A stretch of DNA of 64,000 nucleotides. Source: Triglochin maritima. Taxonomy: Eukaryota > Streptophyta > Magnoliopsida > Alismatales > Juncaginaceae. Shown one piece after another: positions 10,679-22,286 of the stretch; within the stretch, counting starts at the first letter, position 1, and every line of letters begins with the position of its first letter. The stretch lies in contig OY821791.1 of NCBI GenBank assembly GCA_963682175.1, positions 17,698,542-17,762,541 on the forward strand, written 5' to 3'. The position numbers and the translations under genes are program-made. The notes under the pieces are model-generated. The model made no database searches. It was not told where the DNA came from and saw only the letters and a program-made list of their open reading frames with translations.

Positions 10679-11756
10679 CTTTGAGCAAATTTCATCCTTC
10701 CACCGCATTTCACCAAGGTAATAAGTGCATTTGCTTTATATTTGCATACATTGAGGACAATGCATGATTTAGGTGTGGGGGGATGTTTATGTATATATTT
10801 ATCTATATGGCTGTCTTTTATTTCAAAAAAATATACCTTAAAAAAATTCAATGTTTCATGACATAGCTTAAGATTGAACTGCCAAAACCCGTGTACAAAT
10901 TGCATTGATTTTTTGTTCCTTATTATATAGTTCTGCTTGTAGAAATTATGACATAAATCGAAGTTCCAAAGAAATAACCCATTACCCTTTAAGACATGTA
11001 TGCACTTAAATTGGATGAATCAAATCTTTGAAGTGGTTGATAAAAAGCAGAGGTTGAGGAAAATATACCGGGAAGTGTGGACTTCTAATAGCAATTAAGC
11101 CTTGAGGAAAATAAAATAAAGGAATAAAGTGAGGAAACACATTTTGCAAAATGACTACAAAAGCCCAAGCCTTTGAGTCACTGGTCCGTAGGGGTATCTT
11201 GAAACCCGGTAACTTGAGTCTACCAGCTCGGGATTATCGACCAAACTCGCTACACGAATGCAAAAAGGGTAAAAGTGTTAAAAAGCAAATGTGTTGAATC
11301 ACGGAAGAAAAGAAAAAAAAATACTCAAGGCCCAAAGCTAAAAGAATGATCCATGCCATGGTTGATCCGAATGATACTTCACCACCAGAGGAGGCGTGCA
11401 AAATAATTTAAGTGATATCATGTGTAGAAGGGTTAGTGGTGTGAATGTTGGAGGAACAAATACCAAGTCATATTTTTAATGAGTTAGATTCATATAATGA
11501 GCACACAAGAATTCGAAGTGAGATGTATAGGGTTGAGGTAGGGATATTGAGAGCTATTAATGGAATGTTGAATTAAGACTTTGTGAGTGTGTCAACTGAA
11601 AACCCTCACGAGACAAAACTCGTCCTCCTTGGCAACAAGGAGGTTTAAAGGTTTGTTGCACATGCTAAGTGCAACCGTGATTCCTACGAAAATGAGTTAG
11701 GATTTCTCTGTTTTTATTTTTCTTATTTTCTGTTTTGCTAGGGACTAGCAAAATCT
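10679..11756 (+). other. Noncoding 3' region of N in place of pol
   Basis: About 1.1 kb with no usable ORF. Parts are conserved with the equivalent regions of E0, E1 and E2, whose LTRs are clearly different. The best conserved block is 11620-11710, containing two hairpins. Autonomous Athila-like elements would carry pol upstream of or in this interval. Confidence 0.75.
11624..11675 (+). other. Candidate structured RNA: twin hairpins H1 and H2 (N copy)
   Basis: H1 (11624-11643) has stem CCTCCTTG/CAAGGAGG, 8 perfect pairs, closed by a GCAA (GNRA) tetraloop. After 11 nt comes H2 (11655-11675), stem GTTGCAC/GTGCAAC with loop ATGCTAA. Both hairpins are found at 24269-24319, 34684-34735 and 42005-42056 in the other elements (on the minus strand there), with changed loops and mostly retained pairing. 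Confidence 0.6.
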
Positions 11757-11771
11757 AGGTGTGGGGGTATT
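11757..11771 (+). other. Polypurine tract of N
   Basis: AGGTGTGGGGGTATT immediately before the 3' LTR. The same sequence (reverse complement) abuts the 3' LTRs of E0, E1 and E2. It primes plus-strand DNA synthesis. Confidence 0.88.
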
Positions 11772-13000
11772 TGATGCATTGTAAACATTGCATCATATGT
11801 CTTTCATTTAGATTACTTTTATATCAATAAATGCTACTAAGGTATGTGTTTAGTCTTATTTACAGAATACAGGGACCTGAATGCAAATTACCCACATTCC
11901 GAGCATAAACGCGTGCAAAAGACTCATTTCTATCATAAAGACCTAGTTCAAGCTTATCGGGTTTTAAATGGAAATGTATCCAAGCATAAAAGCATTCAAG
12001 TCCTAATCGCAAAAAGAACAAGGACTTGAGCACAAAAGTAGCCGGGGACTTAATTGCAAAAAGTCAAGGACCTAATTGCAAATCACGAGTAGCTTTTATT
12101 ATTATGGAGAAAATCTAAAGAAAAATCAATGTGAATCTCCATATATATAAAGGAATTAATCCGGAGCTCAAAAGAATGGAAAGAATCAATCCAGACGCGC
12201 AAAGGAGGATCAAATCATACCATAAACACAGGAAAAATCTGGATCGAATCCGAGCCAAAAAGGTGGCGATTCCGCCGCACCTCATGTACAAATTGCGGCG
12301 ATTTAGCCGCACAAAAGTCGATCTGTGTGCTCAAATTTTTACCAATGCTGTATTGACGTGTGTACGTTCCATTTATATATTGGGATCCCTTGTATCGGCT
12401 ATAAATAGCCCCGAGAACGATGGTAGAAGGGTCATTGGCCTTAGACCTAGTTTTTAGTTGTTTTTATTTTCAGTTTTGTACTCTTCACTTTAGTAATAAA
12501 ATTCTGTCTTTTATTTCTTGTTTTTATTTTTCTTTTGTAATGTCTCTAGGACCCCTTCTTCCTCCCTCTATGAGTTTCTAACTCCTTCCAAAGGGTGGAG
12601 GTGACGGATTTAGGGTGAAGAGAAGATGAATGAATGTTATTATTTTAATTTCGTGTTAGTATATTTTGATTACTTGAGTTTATGTTAAATTATTTATCAT
12701 GTAATGCTTTATAACTAATATGATTTATTATAAGTTTCTGAATTCTCTAATTTAAACCCTAAATCTAAACCTCCACCCAATGGAATTCACTTCTTTGTTC
12801 TTGTTTTAGTTTTAATTGTTCTTGTTTCTTGCTTTAGATAATTAAAAATCAAAAATCTCAAAACCAACTTATTTCTTCTCTTCTTCTTTCCCCAATCGAA
12901 ATCACACTAATAACAAGATCTCTCCCTCCTTGTGTTCGACCCGTATTTGCCACGTCTTCATTGACGTCGTGCACTTGCGGTATAAATTTAATTTTCCTCA
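11772..13000 (+). repeat. 3' LTR of N
   Basis: The LTR starts TGATGCATTG and ends TTTTCCTCA, followed by the duplication CTCTC. It is about 98% identical by eye to the 5' LTR. TATA box 12399-12408; palindrome doublet 12263-12310. Confidence 0.93.
12263..12310. promoter_or_regulatory. Palindrome doublet, 32-bp spacing, 3' LTR of N
   Basis: GTGGCGATTCCGCCGC (12263) and GCGGCGATTTAGCCGC (12295), 32 bp apart, 89 bp upstream of the TATA box. Confidence 0.6.
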
Positions 13001-13005
13001 CTCTC

Positions 13006-13264
13006 CCTGACACAAGGACTCAAGGAGTGTTCGGGATGGGAAGTGAAGACCCTTGTAGACAATCTGACAAAGATGCCACAACTCGATGCCATGGTGAGTG
13101 CATGAGGATAGTAGCTCTTTAAACCTCTCTAAGTATGCATGAAATGATTCGGTGTCATGTTGATAAAATGAATTGATTTCGTTCCTCAGTTTTTGAGTCC
13201 GATGATTTGGGAAGTAATTCTTGAGGAATGCATATTGAAATTCATCCCAAGTCCTAAAGGCATT
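13006..13264 (-). pseudogene. gag fragment of element Y, middle piece
   Basis: It continues the gag DNA interrupted by N and matches E2 at about 45890-46135. On the minus strand it covers the Gag domain around the residues equivalent to FLKKYFPN and the following segment. No long frame remains. Confidence 0.75.
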
Positions 13265-14634
13265 TGTTTAAATGTTTTAAAATAACCGCAAGTGCACGAC
13301 ATCCGTGAAGACCCGACAAGTACGGGTCGAATCCACAAGGAGGTGTGTCGACTTTGGTTCATCAGAAATCAAGTGGCAAATAAGGGAGAAGAGATGTGAT
13401 TATGCTAACCTAAGCTACACTAAACTAGAAACTAACAAAGGAGAAAGATGAAAGCACAAGACTACTAAAAGTAAGATAAACAACTAACAAAAGGAAGATG
13501 GAATTCAGTAAGGAAAACCCCTAAGGGGGGAGTGTCTGCAAAGATGTAATAGATGGTGAAGAATGCATTCAATAGGAACAAATGTAAGTAGTGTTTTCAT
13601 GTATAGGAAGTGTCTAAAGGTTATGACAAAACCTATCAATCCAATCACTAACCTAGTTGATTAACATTCACATACACCTGTTGGTTATTTCAGAACCTAA
13701 ACAAGCATGAAAGGTGTCTAATAGTTGTGGGAAAATCAATCAAGTGAAGTGTTCTACTCTAAAAAAGCAAGCACACATTCACATTTATCAACACATTTCA
13801 AAATCAAACATTCATTTCCAATCTTTAATGCATGTATGAACACCATCTCCACCCCAAAAGGGGGATGAAACTACTCACTAATCGTTACACTACAAACTAC
13901 ATTAACAAAACGAAACATTCTAATGAAAGGCAATTAAAGTAAGCAAACAAGAAATATTAAAGAAGCTAAATGAAAGGAAACTAAACTAAAGAAGCATGCA
14001 AGAATTAAAAGACAAGACAATATTAAAAGAAACTAAGAAAAATTATTTTATTAACATGACTCACATTCCAAGTGGCATTCTTCTCCACCTTGAGTTTTTG
14101 CTTCAAGGCTTTTATTCCAAGTAGAGAGAATGCCACCAAGCAATAGGGTGAATACAAATGAGGAGGAAGAGTTCTATTTATAGGCATGAAAAAAGGTAAC
14201 CGGGGACAATCCCCCGGTATGGGACTATTGAACCCCTCCCAGAATACACATAAACACATAACCCGTTTGTCTCCGAATCAGACCAATTTTCGGATATATT
14301 CTTTAGTTCTTGAATTTTTCACATGGGGGTGCACTCGGTTCGGTTATTGGAGTGTCAGCCCGAATCTAATTGCCAAAATACTCCTCCTGATGGTGTGGAG
14401 TTTCTTGATTTTCACATTGGCCCTTCGGTTTTACATTTGGGTCCCTCTCTTGTGCATTTTAGTCCATAAGTCTTGCAAGTTAGTCCTTTTTCTTCATTTT
14501 AGGTCCTCTTATGCCCCTTCTCCTCAATCTTGTTTATTTCCTGAAACTCAAACATAAAACTCGTTACATAGCATTCTTTAGGTTCAAGATAATAGATATA
14601 AGACACAAATGAATGCATGAAATGATGTCAATCA
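13265..14634 (-). repeat. Solo LTR of an E-type Athila-like element
   Basis: It runs from TGTTTAAATG to GTCAATCA (+ coordinates) with no primer site or polypurine tract on either side; both flanks are gag of Y. Target duplication GCATT (13260-13264) and GCGTT (14635-14639), one mismatch. It contains the CCGCAAGTGCACG hallmark and the TATA region near 14175. A solo LTR arises by recombination between the two LTRs of an inserted element. Confidence 0.88.
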
Positions 14635-14639
14635 GCGTT

Positions 14640-15124
14640 CGCCTGGTTGCTGTACAACCACTTCTTAGCATCATCCTTTAGTGCAAAGGGGACAAGCCTA
14701 AGATGGATGGAGTATGTGCAAAGTTGTTGCCGCTTGAACATAGCGCAAACCTCCTCAAATTCCCTGAGAAAGATATAGGGGTCATGGAGATAAAATGAGG
14801 CTTAACCTCAAAGTGGTTCACATTCACCTCTGGCAATACGATGCAAGAAGTTAGAGCAGTACGACTCGGGTATCATCGATCGCGAAGGGGAATGGGAACC
14901 TGGGGCACCAATTGATGAGGTTTTGGACCCCCACCTTCTAGATCAGAGGGTGGTTGAGGTCCAAAACCTGAGTCATCCTCGTGTGGTCCACAACTCGTCA
15001 TGGTCCCGGGACTGTGTAGGACACGGGACGGGGATGTGTTCGTAAAGTCGACAATCGAAGAAATATTGATGTCGTATCTCATCAAACGACCCGCAACATC
15101 TCGTGACCACACTGGCATGCACAA
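14640..15124 (-). pseudogene. gag 5' end of element Y
   Basis: Minus-strand frames include the end of the short N-terminal segment (QVPIPLRDR, comparable to ITLRDRCYP in N) and degenerate DNA of the capsid domain. It matches E2 at 46135-46272 and 52617-52970. It is broken by frameshifts and stops. Confidence 0.7.
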
Positions 15125-16236
15125 AGATATGTACCCACACGAGTCAGACGAAAAATAAAGATTTTTTTAAGCAACTAAAGCAGAATGTGCGTAGATGAGA
15201 AGACGGGAAGACACAGATAAAAGGGAATGACTCGGGAGAGAAGGGAAGAAGTCATTATGCTACGACGGGTAGGTACTCGTAGAAGCACACAAGCAATCAA
15301 GGCTCAAACAACCTAAGGTCGTTAAGGTCCTTACACCTAGACGACACCTAACTGCGAGGTCACGCGGCCTCAACATGCCTCACCTTCCTACGACAAAGAC
15401 CACAAAGCCCAGCATGGGAGCCAAGATCTGGAGATCTCGTCTCTTCTACTATCGACAGAGTGGGCGACGCCGATCAGGCCATGACGGGCATGACCGGATC
15501 ATTATCCTAATGCACCCGAGATCCTTAGGGCCAATGTCTACATGATTTTAAAGTTAGGCTCTTGATTGGTGTGCTTTTTGGGGCGAAGAAAAGGGTGATG
15601 AAATCTCCCACCTTATCTTATATGAGACAACCCCTCCGTAGTAGTGTTTTGGAGTCTTAATGTAGAAAGCAACTCTCTAAACAAAACACTCAACTCACAC
15701 TTGTTGCAATACAATTCCTACTAAGTAATGCATGTTCATACGAAATGCTTGAATGAAAGTAGGAAATGCGTACCTCACGCCAACACTCAACAACTGAAAG
15801 TAAGGCTAAAATAAAAGACAACCTACGTGCCTAAGTCGAGTACATGATACATGACCTAAGCAAGCAAGAATGCCTAATCTTTTGCTTTGGGTTTTAGTGG
15901 CCAAGTTGATTAAAAGGGGATTGATCATTGATCTGGGGACAAACTACAGGTCAAAACATGCCAAATGAGCCCCAGACCTCTATATCAGATGTGAAAACAA
16001 GTTAAAGAAAGGAGGAAGAAATTGGAGCTCACCAGACTGCTAGTTGGCGGTCTCAGGCCGCTGATTAGCGGTCCAAGTAGCTCTTCTCTCCTCTCCTCCA
16101 AATTTCTCCTGGTGATTTCCCTTGAGCCTTAGAGTCTCCTGAAATAAAGAAAACTAAAAAACAAAAATTAAATCCACTCGAATCATAGAAACCAGAGTCT
16201 GGATTGAGCACCTCCCCGACAATGGTGCCAAAAACT
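15125..16236 (-). other. Leader and primer-binding site of Y
   Basis: Noncoding leader shared with E1, E2 and E3. The primer site is at 16214-16230 (minus strand TGGCACCATTGTCGGGG, a decayed tRNA-Asp site). A palindrome doublet is at 16036-16072. No ORF worth reporting. Confidence 0.8.
16036..16072. promoter_or_regulatory. Palindrome doublet, 21-bp spacing, Y leader
   Basis: ACTGCTAGTTGGCGGT (16036) and GCCGCTGATTAGCGGT (16057), starts exactly 21 bp apart. Confidence 0.55.
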
Positions 16237-17755
16237 TGTTTAAATATTTTAATAACCGCAAGTGCACGATCGCGATGAAGCAGTGGAAAGTACGGGTCGA
16301 TCCACGGGGAGGTTAGTAGCCTCTGGTTTATCAGAAATCAAGTGGTGAATAAAGGGAGAAAATATGTGATTATTCTAAAGCTAAACTACACTAAACTAGT
16401 AAGTAAAAAATGCGAAAGAAAGCAACGAAAGATTGGAAATCAAGAAGAGAAACCCCTAAGGGGTGGAGTGTGTGCACATATGAAGTGCAATTAGTGATGA
16501 ATGATGCATGTAAGCATGTATGTGTGTGTGTCGTGTGTGCGTTGTCGTGCATAGGAAGTGTCTAAAGATGTGACAAAACCTATCAATCTATTCACACAAT
16601 GTATCAGCAATTACTACCTGATTATCATAAGATTAGGCTCAACATGAGAAGTGTCTAAAGATATTTTAAGACTCATCAAAATCCATAAACTCATGTGAAG
16701 AACAAAGCTAAGCATGGGAGGTGTCTAAATCTTATGGCCAAACCCATCAAAACAAAGTTTCTTCAATCAAGCAACCACAAATACAAACACTTAACTAACA
16801 TGTAGCATATTTAACAGGAAATTTCAGTCAATAAACATGAGGAAACTAAGCATGGGAAGTTTCTAAATCTTATGGCAAAACCCATCAAAATCCCACAACA
16901 TGTAGATGATTAAAATACCCCCAATGAACATACAAACATGCAAGTCTACACAATAAAAAATTCAGCAAACATCCAAACTTCACGACATATATGTACATCA
17001 ACTCCACCCCCAAAGGGGGATGGAACTACTCACTTATCATTAAGAAAAGATAACAAAATGAAATTAAACTAAGCATGCAAGAATTGAAAGAGACAATAGG
17101 AAACTAACTAAGAAAATTATTTTATAACATGACTCACATTACATGTAGCATTCTTCTCCACTTGAGTTTTTCTTCAAGGCTTTATTTCAAGTAGAGAGAA
17201 TGACACCAAGAATGGGTGAATACAAAGGAGAAGGAAGAGTTCTATTTATAGATATGAAAAAAGGTAACCGGGGACAATCCCCCTGTATGAGACTAAATCG
17301 CATACCATAAATGGACTAAATACAACCTAATCTAACACCCGACTGAAGCACTTGTCATTTGTGGCCAAATGGACAGCCAATTGGCGGTCTGGATGGGCTT
17401 GATCGGGTCTGGTTTCGGGTGGTTTGATCCTGGCTTGATTTCTTGTTGTTTGGTGAACCCGATTTTGTTGTTGATGTTTAGGCCCTGATCTAATTGCCAA
17501 AATATTCATCGCGATGGTGTGGAGCTTCTTGATTTTCTCATTGGTCCTTTTGGTTTACATCTGCGTCTTTCTCTCTTGCATCTGAGTCCATAAGTCTTGC
17601 AATTCAATCATTTTTCTTGCGTTTAGGTCCTTTTTGTGTCTCTTCTTTTCACTTGTTTTATTCCTGAAACTTAAACATAAAATTTGTTACGTAGCATTGC
17701 TTAGCTTAAGAATAAAGGATATAAGACATAATTATATGCATGATATGATCAATCA
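16237..17755 (-). repeat. 5' LTR of element Y
   Basis: It runs from TGTTTAAATA next to the primer site to ATCAATCA at 17755, about 1.52 kb. It is closely similar to the E2 LTRs (55382-58964 without the insert; 40440-41891), including a TG-rich stretch near 16508. The right flank is Copia C1 internal DNA beginning GATAT, so Y inserted into C1. Only one palindrome (ACAGCCAATTGGCGGT, 17373) is well preserved in this LTR. Confidence 0.9.
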
Positions 17756-18290
17756 GATATGGATAAGTTAATAACAAATATTTCAAATTCTTGCTTGTCT
17801 ATATTGAAGAATGGGATTTTCTATGCAAATGCTTTCATAAGAAATGGACTCTATTTGCTTGAATTAAATAATATACAAATATTAAAAATCAATAACAAAA
17901 GACTCAAAATAACTCACATGAATGATACAATCTTATGACACTTTCGCTTGGTCACATAAATGAAAAATGCATCAAGAAATTGCAGGAAGCTAACCTTCTT
18001 GGTCAAATTGATTTTAAATCATTAGAGACATGCGAACCTTGCCTTATCAGCAAAATGACCAAGAGACCCTTCAAGAAGAAAGGTGTAAGAGAGAATAATG
18101 TGTTGGATTTTATACATTCCGTTGTATGTGGTCCAATGAGTACAAGTGCAAGAGATGGTAATATATACTTCATTACGTTCACGGATGATTATAGCCATTA
18201 TGGTAATATTTATCTAATGAGAAACAAAAGTGAATCCGTTGACAAGTTCAAAGAGTTGAGGAATCAAGTAGAGAACCAACTTAATAAAGA
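17756..18290 (+). pseudogene. Copia C1 pol fragment: GAG-pre-integrase and start of integrase
   Basis: This matches C2 at 51050-51590. The visible frame (17935-18290) contains LGHINEKCIKKLQEANL and CEPCLISKMTKRPF of the zinc-binding GAG-pre-integrase domain. It then gives the integrase start, where the first catalytic Asp position reads IHSVVCGPMS (Val in place of Asp), followed by FITFTDDYSHYG with the second Asp. Inactive. The fragment is cut on the left by Y and on the right by LINE 1; it resumes at 59213. Confidence 0.88.
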
Positions 18291-18539
18291 GGAAGAGAAG
18301 AGGGAGAAAGAGAGAGAAAAAGTAGGAGAGAGAAGCTCTGGGAGGCATGGGGAAACCTATGGTTTCTTAGGTCATTTTCTTGCATTTTTCATCATTCTAC
18401 TCTTGATTTCTTACTCTAATGGGGGCTTTTGGAGCATTCTAGTCATGTTTCAAGGTTGTTAGAGGATGGTGGCAACCATAAGCATCCTCAAACAACACAA
18501 CCAAGTTGTGGGAGTGCGACTGGAGATTGGGTTGAACAT

Positions 18540-19425
18540 GTCCCTTCACAAACGGTGAGGAGCATCAACCAAAAACATGGTCTGAGTTGTTTGGCGTTGG
18601 AGTGAAGGCAAAGACGGCCCTTGAGTTTATCCGACCGGAGCGAAAGGATGGAGCAAAAGTTGCAGTGTCCACTAAACAAAAAGTGGTGGATGCGCTGAAA
18701 GCTTGGGACAATGTTCTATTTGGTTATTTTGTGGATTTCAAACCCCACTTACCAACCCTTCAAACGTACCTACACAAGCTTTGGGAGCTACATGGGGTTG
18801 TAGAGGTGTTTTGCCACCGGAATGGGTTTCGACTTTTTAGGTTCACCTCGGAAGAAGACCGTCAGCATGTTCTTGAGCGTGGTGTTTGGTTTGTTCGTGT
18901 GGTGACACCCCCATAACTGAGTTCCTTTCCTCCAAGAGAAGGAAGCATAGCTGGAGAATCATCATGTGGTGACGCCCCCACATGACATGCAAGGAGGAGA
19001 AAAGAAACTCAGTTATGGGGAGAAACAAACGTGTGGATGGACTGGGGGTTGCCAAGTGTAGCTCCGACCACAACCATCTACGCCCAAGAGGAGGCATCCT
19101 TACGCAATCTGGGGTCATGAGGGAGAAAATGAGTATCAAGGTATTGGGTCGCTTCAATGTCCTTGCGGAACTAGAAGGAAGAGGGGATGAAGGGGGAAAA
19201 GCAAATGAGGAAGAGGATGAAGAATGGACACATGAGGTTCTCACTCAGCGAGAAGTTGGAAAAAAGAGGAATGGAAGCAAGGCTATGTCTACACCACCTC
19301 CGATGGAACTCGAGATACTCTCACCAGAACTCGAAGGGTTTTGTGCAATCCGAGAGAAGGGGCTAGAACAACAAAAGGCAAACCAGGGTGATAAGGGACG
19401 GAAGTCCCATATTGCACAGCCATGA
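18540..19425 (+). pseudogene. LINE 1 ORF1 remnant (DUF4283-type)
   Basis: Frame 18587-18916 carries the plant LINE ORF1 signature: LHKLWELHGVVEVFCHRNGF, then FRFTSEEDRQHVLERGVWFV. This is the DUF4283 domain, which precedes a CCHC knuckle in intact proteins. Near 18895-18990 a short sequence containing GTGGTGAC..CCCC occurs twice and the rest of the domain and the knuckle are missing, so there is an internal deletion. A charged frame (18982-19425) continues to the endonuclease start. ORF1 normally binds LINE RNA. Confidence 0.75.
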
Positions 19426-19673
19426 ATGTTCTTTTGTGGAATGTGCGCGGTGCAAATCTCCCCGGCCGTGCGCACATGATTCGGGGACGAATAACGGAGA
19501 CCGAAACGGATATCGTATGCCTCGTCGAACATAAAGTGAAGCTTAAAAAGTTGGATCGATTTAGGAAAGCATTATGGGGGCATGAGTGGGCATCTAACAA
19601 CTTGATTATAAATTCTGGCAGAATTCTCGTGTTGTGGAATGAGCTAAAGGTGGGCCTTCGGGTATGCTATTAA
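19422..19673 (+). pseudogene. LINE 1 endonuclease, N-terminal part
   Basis: MNVLLWNVRGANLPG is the start of an exo-endonuclease-phosphatase (APE-like) domain, followed by DIVCLVEHKVK with the conserved Glu. This enzyme nicks the target DNA. The frame ends early; about 19680-19745 marks an internal deletion, because the next recognisable piece is the C-terminal endonuclease motif STGGEFT. Confidence 0.8.
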
Positions 19674-19744
19674 ACCGTGCAAATATTGTAGCTTGAGGGA
19701 AGGGAGAAGTCAAATGGGAGAAACATAGCGATAACAACGGTCCT

Positions 19745-21528
19745 GTCTACCGGAGGTGAATTTACTAGTCCAATTCTTCGCATGGGGAGGCATGTATCGA
19801 GACGTGCATCGATAGAATCGTAATGTCTCATGCATTGTTAGAGGCTTTTCTAGATTCCTTCTATATTGTGGGGGATAGGGATTTGAGTGACCAGTAGGTG
19901 TTCATAATGGCTACGGAGAAGGAGGGACCGAGAAAGAAGCGCATGTTTCAGTTTATGAATTTCTGGGCTGAACACGAGATGTTCAAGCATGTGGTGAAGG
20001 AGGCATGGGCCACGAGGGTAGAAGGCACTACCATGTTTAGATTGATGGCGAAGGTCAATGTGGTGGAGTGAGGAGACATTCGAAAATGTGGAATGAAAAG
20101 TAGGTGAAGCTCAACTTTGGCTTGCGGAAATCAGGAAACAAAAGGAGACTCTAAGAGATGGGGAGCTCGTACAACGTCAGGGTCAATGTAAGGAGGACTT
20201 GGACCGTGCCTTGGTTAAAGAGGCGGCTTTATTGAGACAGAAATCAAGGGTTTGATGACTGTGAGAGGGTGACCAGAATTCCAGATTTTTCCATGTTTCC
20301 CTTAGAGTGAGGAGAACTACCAATAATGTGAGGAAAGTAAGTGAGGAAGGGGTGGTTATTGAGGATGAAGAGTCTATTCGGGAGGCCTTCCGGAGGCATT
20401 ATTCTAACTTATTTTCGAGTGGTTTTTTGGTACAACCTACTGACCCGATGTTATCTCTTGCAAAGTTGGAGGAAGATGAGGTGGGAGCACTTATGCGACC
20501 ACTAGATATGAAGGAACTAGAAGAGGTGGTGATGCACTCAAACGTGGACAAGGCACCGGGTCCAGATGACTTTAATGCAAAAAAACTCAAAGCCTATTAG
20601 GAATGTGTGAAGAGTAATCTCTTCAAAGTTGTAGACTCGTTCATGAGAAGTGGGAAGCTCCTGAAGCAAGTTAACTATACTTCTATCACAATTATTCCAA
20701 AGAAGATAACACCTACCTCGGTTGATGATTATAGACCCATCTCTCTTTGCAATATGGTGAATCACATCATGTCAAAGATTTTGGCAAATCGGTTGAACGT
20801 ACTTCTTCAAAGATTGGTGGGAGAAACACAAAGTGCATTTGTGAGTGGAAGGCGAATCAACGACTATATTTTGCTAGCGCATGAGATATGCCACACTTTG
20901 CACTTGGGAGGAGGACGTGGGCGAATGTGTTTGAAGTTGGACCTTAGGAAAGCATATGACTCTATCTCATGGCAATTCCTTGAGGAAGTACTCAAATGGA
21001 TGGGCTTCCCCGATCATTGGTGTAAACTCGTGATGGCTTGTGTTTGGGTATCCTTTGTAGTCACGGTGAATGGTGGAAACTCTAGCCTATTTTGTGTCAC
21101 AAATGGGCTGAGGCAAGGCAACCCGCTGCCCCCCTACCTATTTGTACTTTGTATGGAGGTCTTGAGGTCCATGTTCAGAAAGGAGTTAGAGATGGGCACT
21201 CTCGAACCAGCAAGGTGTGGGGATGAACAAATCTCTGACCTTCTCTTTACGGATGATGTGATGGTCTTTGCTGCGGCAACAAGAGCAAATACGAGGGTGA
21301 TTAAGCACATTCTCAAGGGGTTCTTGACTACCTCTGGGCTGCAGCTTAATGTAGCAAAGAGTCAAGTATTCATAGGAGTGGAAGACACCGAGGGCACTTG
21401 GATTTGTTCACACTTAGCAATGGAGAGAGCTGATTTTCCGGTACCGTACTTGGGCCTCCCACTCTTCTCCTCATGGCTGGGGATACATCATTGCATGAGT
21501 TTAATCAGCAAGGTACAACAATGGATAA
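19745..21528 (+). pseudogene. LINE 1 endonuclease end and reverse transcriptase
   Basis: The piece starts with STGGEFT and CIDRIVMSH (endonuclease C-terminus). The reverse transcriptase follows in frames 20307-20600 (VDKAPGPDDFNAKKLKAY) and 20607-21528: TSITIIPKK, DDYRPISLCNM, LKLDLRKAYDSISWQFLEE (catalytic Asp region), GLRQGNPLPPYLFVLCMEVL and the active-site box LLFTDDVMVF, with both Asp retained. Stops at 20598 and in the linker, plus loss of the C-terminus, make it a pseudogene. Confidence 0.88.
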
Positions 21529-22286
21529 ACCCGGCAACGGAGAAACAAAAACGTGTTTAATTGATTAAGTTTAGACCGCAAGTGCACACCTGTCGGTGAA
21601 GATGGAGCAAGTACGGGTCGATCCGCGGGGAGGTGAATCACTTCAGGTTTGTCCGAAATCAAATGGTGAATAAAGGGGAGAAGAGATATGATTATGCTAC
21701 GCTAGACTACACTAAACTAGTAACGAACTAATGCAAAAGAAAGCAACAACGAGTGATTCAAACTAAACCAAAAGAACTTAATGCAAAGCTGCAAATCAGA
21801 GAGAGAGACCCATAAGGGGCGGAGTGAGTGCACACATGCAATATGATGGTGAAGAATGCATTCAAAAGGCACAAATGTAGGTAGTGTTTTCATGTATAGG
21901 AAGTGTCAAATGGTTATGGCAAAACCTAACAATCCAGTCACTAACCTAGTTGATTAACATTCACATACACAAGTTGGATATTTCAGAACCTAAACAAGCA
22001 TGAGAGATGTCTAATAGTTGTGGCAAAACCCATCAAGTGAAGTGTTCTACTCTAAACAAGCAAACACACATTCACTTTTATCAACACATTTCAAAATAAA
22101 GCATTCATTTCAATTCTTTATTGTATGTATGAACATCATCTCCACCCCTAAAGAGGGATGGATCCACTCACTAACCATTAATCTAACTATTATATTAAGA
22201 GAGAGAAACCTATTAACTAGTCCTACTAAATTTAATAAAAGGAAATTAAGCTAAGCATGCAATAAACACAAAATAGACAACATAAC

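Larger units (their letters stand above)
5552..13000 (+). mobile_element. Complete non-autonomous Athila-like LTR retrotransposon N (gag-protease only)
   Basis: A full element with two LTRs (5552-6779 and 11772-13000), a tRNA-Asp primer site, an intact Gag-protease ORF and a polypurine tract. It is flanked by a perfect 5-bp target duplication CTCTC (5547-5551 and 13001-13005) and inserted into the gag of Y; the reconstructed site lines up with the uninterrupted E2 copy near 45870-45895. By eye the LTRs differ at about 25 positions over 1.23 kb (roughly 2%), so the insertion is fairly recent. It has no reverse transcriptase, RNase H or integrase: after the ORF there is only 1.1 kb of noncoding DNA. 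Mobilisation would need pol from another element. Confidence 0.93.
18291..21528 (+). mobile_element. LINE 1 (L1-type non-LTR retrotransposon), 5' part
   Basis: It begins with a purine-rich 5' UTR (18291-18340), then ORF1, endonuclease and reverse transcriptase in the usual order. The left boundary follows the sequence AGAACCAACTTAATAAAGAG (18272-18291), which is repeated imperfectly at 59213-59232 directly after the LINE 3' poly(A), fitting a target-site duplication. At 21528 the LINE is cut inside its reverse transcriptase region and joined to a primer-site remnant of an Athila-like element. It continues at 26691 and ends at 59212. Confidence 0.85.

Noticed and set aside
14186..14557. Plus-strand frame of 123 codons
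   Set aside because: Lies wholly within E-type LTR sequence; similar frames appear in other LTR copies (3660, 41612) by chance.
18291..18580. Host gene upstream of LINE 1 ORF1
   Set aside because: The frame is a fusion of Copia integrase with purine-rich LINE 5' UTR; no independent gene signal.
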